64,000 nt of DNA from Micromonospora inositola (lineage in GTDB: Bacteria; Actinomycetota; Actinomycetes; Mycobacteriales; Micromonosporaceae): contig NZ_LT607754.1 of the NCBI RefSeq assembly GCF_900090285.1, positions 1,364,001 through 1,428,000 on the forward strand. Reading direction: 5' to 3'. Below the pieces are notes generated by a model. It made no database searches and was not told the origin of the DNA. It saw nothing but the letters and a program-made list of their open reading frames with translations. Of this stretch, positions 62,663 through 64,000 are shown piece by piece (position 1 is the stretch's first letter; every line of letters starts with the position of its first letter). A program made the translations under genes and the position numbers.

Positions 62663-64000
62663 TCAGAGCAGGGTCTGGGACTTGGCCTCCATTTCGGCGG
62701 CGGCTTCCTCCTTCGACTCCTTGGACAGGGGCTTGCCGCCGGGGGCGGCGGCCTTGCCGCCCAGCGGGTCGGCGCCGCCGGTGGCGCCCTGCGGGCCGGC
62801 GCCGCGCAGCTGATCGTCGGGGAGCGCCAGGGTGACCAGCACGGCGAGGACGGCGATCAGGCCGGTGGTCAGGAAGACCAGGTGCAGCGACTCGGTGAAC
62901 GCGGTCTGGATGGCGGCCCGGACCGGGCCGGGCAGGGCGAGGATGGTCGCCGGGTCGTTGATCGAGATGTTGGCGCCGCCACGGGCCGCCACCGCGGCCT
63001 GCTGGTCCGGCGGAAGCTGCGCGATCGCCGCCGGCAGCCGGTCGGCGAGCTGACCGGTCAGCCGCGACGACAGCACCGTCCCCAGGATGGCCACGCCGAA
63101 CGACCCGCCCAGCGACCGGAAGAACGTCGCCGAGGAGGTACCGGCCCCCAGGTCCCGGATGTCCACCGCGTTCTGCACGGCCAGGATCAGCGACTGCATG
63201 CACAGGCCCAGCCCGACGCCGATCACCACCATGAACCCGAACGCGATCCAGAGCGAGGTGGCCACCTGGAGCCGGGTGAAGAGCAGCATGCCGGTGACCA
63301 GCACCGCCGAGCCCGCCACGGGGAACCACTTGTACCGCCCGATCTGGCTCATCGCCCGCCCGGTCAGCACCGAGGTGACGATGATGCCGGCCATCATCGG
63401 CAGCATCAGCAGACCGCTGCGGGTCGGCGAGGCGCCCTTGACGATCTGCAGGTACAGCGGGATGAAGATGATCGACCCGAACATCACCAGACCGAGCACG
63501 AAGCCCGCCGAGTTGGCCAGCGCGAAGGTGGGGCTGCGGAACAGCCGCAGCGGCAGGATCGGCTCGGCGACCCGGGCCTCCTGGATCACGAAGAGCACCC
63601 CGAGCACCGCGCCGGCCACGAAGAGCCCGATGATCAGGCCCGAGCTCCAGGCGTACTCGTTGCCGCCCCAGCTCAGCGCGAGCAGCAGGCAGCTCACCCC
63701 GGCGACCAGCAGCGCCGCGCCGAGCCAGTCGATGGCGTGCTCCCGCCGCTGGAACGGGATCAGCCGCATGACGTGGTAGCAGACCACGATCGCCAGGATC
63801 GCCAGCGGCACGTTGATGTAGAAGATCCACCGCCAGTTGGTCTCCGCGAAGTACCCACCGACCAGCGGCCCGGCCACCGACGACAGCCCGAAGACCGCGC
63901 CGAAGAGCCCCTGGTAGCGGCCACGTTCCCGGGGCGACACCACGTCCGAGATGATGGTGAACGCCAGCGTCAACAGGCCACCCGCGCCCAGCCCCTGCAC
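62663..64000 (-). CDS. DHA2-family MFS drug transporter (partial, 5' end outside)
   Basis: At least 445 aa; the true start lies beyond the window because the first residues (MQGLGAGGLLTLAFTIISDV) are already in TM4 of an EmrB/QacA-type 14-span protein. Motif C-like GLSSVAGPLVGGYFAETNWR is present. The C-terminus is a charged tail. Proton-driven export of drugs or other lipophilic compounds. Its stop is 27 bp from the NUDIX stop, convergent. Confidence 0.9.
   Translation of the reverse strand: MQGLGAGGLLTLAFTIISDVVSPRERGRYQGLFGAVFGLSSVAGPLVGGYFAETNWRWIFYINVPLAILAIVVCYHVMRLIPFQRREHAIDWLGAALLVAGVSCLLLALSWGGNEYAWSSGLIIGLFVAGAVLGVLFVIQEARVAEPILPLRLFRSPTFALANSAGFVLGLVMFGSIIFIPLYLQIVKGASPTRSGLLMLPMMAGIIVTSVLTGRAMSQIGRYKWFPVAGSAVLVTGMLLFTRLQVATSLWIAFGFMVVIGVGLGLCMQSLILAVQNAVDIRDLGAGTSSATFFRSLGGSFGVAILGTVLSSRLTGQLADRLPAAIAQLPPDQQAAVAARGGANISINDPATILALPGPVRAAIQTAFTESLHLVFLTTGLIAVLAVLVTLALPDDQLRGAGPQGATGGADPLGGKAAAPGGKPLSKESKEEAAAEMEAKSQTLL

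Overview
The window looks like a chromosomal segment of a high-GC actinomycete, most probably Micromonosporaceae (Micromonospora or a close relative). The reasons are very high GC with C/G-ending codons, frequent GTG starts, short GTGA/ATGA gene overlaps, SepH and DivIVA-type proteins, two futalosine-pathway genes for menaquinone (mqnB, mqnD), a bacterial XPB helicase next to its helicase-associated partner, a Ku/LigD-type end-joining locus, and families largely confined to Actinobacteria (DUF3027, DUF2530, DUF5941, TIGR03089, SCO6745). The genus is an inference; no rRNA is present.

Layout. 1-5096 (all minus) is a wall-teichoic-acid-like operon: TagG-type permease, TagH-type ATPase, a DUF5941/CDP-alcohol phosphatidyltransferase and a glycosyltransferase/glycerophosphotransferase that runs off the left edge. 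5157-33454 is ordinary core genome: serine dehydratase, acyl-CoA dehydrogenase, PdxH, citrate synthase, SerC, SepH, aldo/keto reductase, several MFS transporters, a MarR-MFS pair, mqnB and mqnD, a cold-shock protein, the XPB partner, an L,D-transpeptidase and the intact XPB helicase gene.

33455 to about 48400 is an accessory island. Four separate pieces of the 3' part of the XPB gene follow the intact gene in the same orientation over 6.4 kb, with unrelated cargo between them: a TMEM175-like channel, an ECF sigma/membrane-protein pair with a GntR stub, hicAB, a SigJ-type sigma factor with an AhpD-like protein, and an XRE/DUF5753 regulator. One piece is identical to the resident gene for about 670 bp and then has a different 3' tail; two others carry internal deletions. 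Further right are a PD-(D/E)XK nuclease protein that has lost its N-terminal ATPase half at a junction with an IS110 transposase fragment, a second GntR/ECF sigma/membrane-protein module of the same design as the broken one, a possible tRNA-Thr 3'-half remnant, a 26-bp-arm hairpin and a 62-bp duplication with micro-ORFs. No intact transposase or integrase was seen.

48409-64000 returns to mostly core genes: a double GNAT protein, a TIGR03089 protein, a TetR/DUF4267 divergent pair followed by a truncated cupin and a frameshifted ltrA, the ligD polymerase/ligase and ku divergent locus, an FKBP isomerase, a HAD phosphatase, a quinone oxidoreductase, an acyl-CoA synthetase, a NUDIX hydrolase, and a DHA2 drug transporter that runs off the right edge.

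The most unusual feature is the array of XPB gene fragments with cargo between them. It reads as a repeated insertion and recombination site anchored on the 3' part of a core helicase gene.
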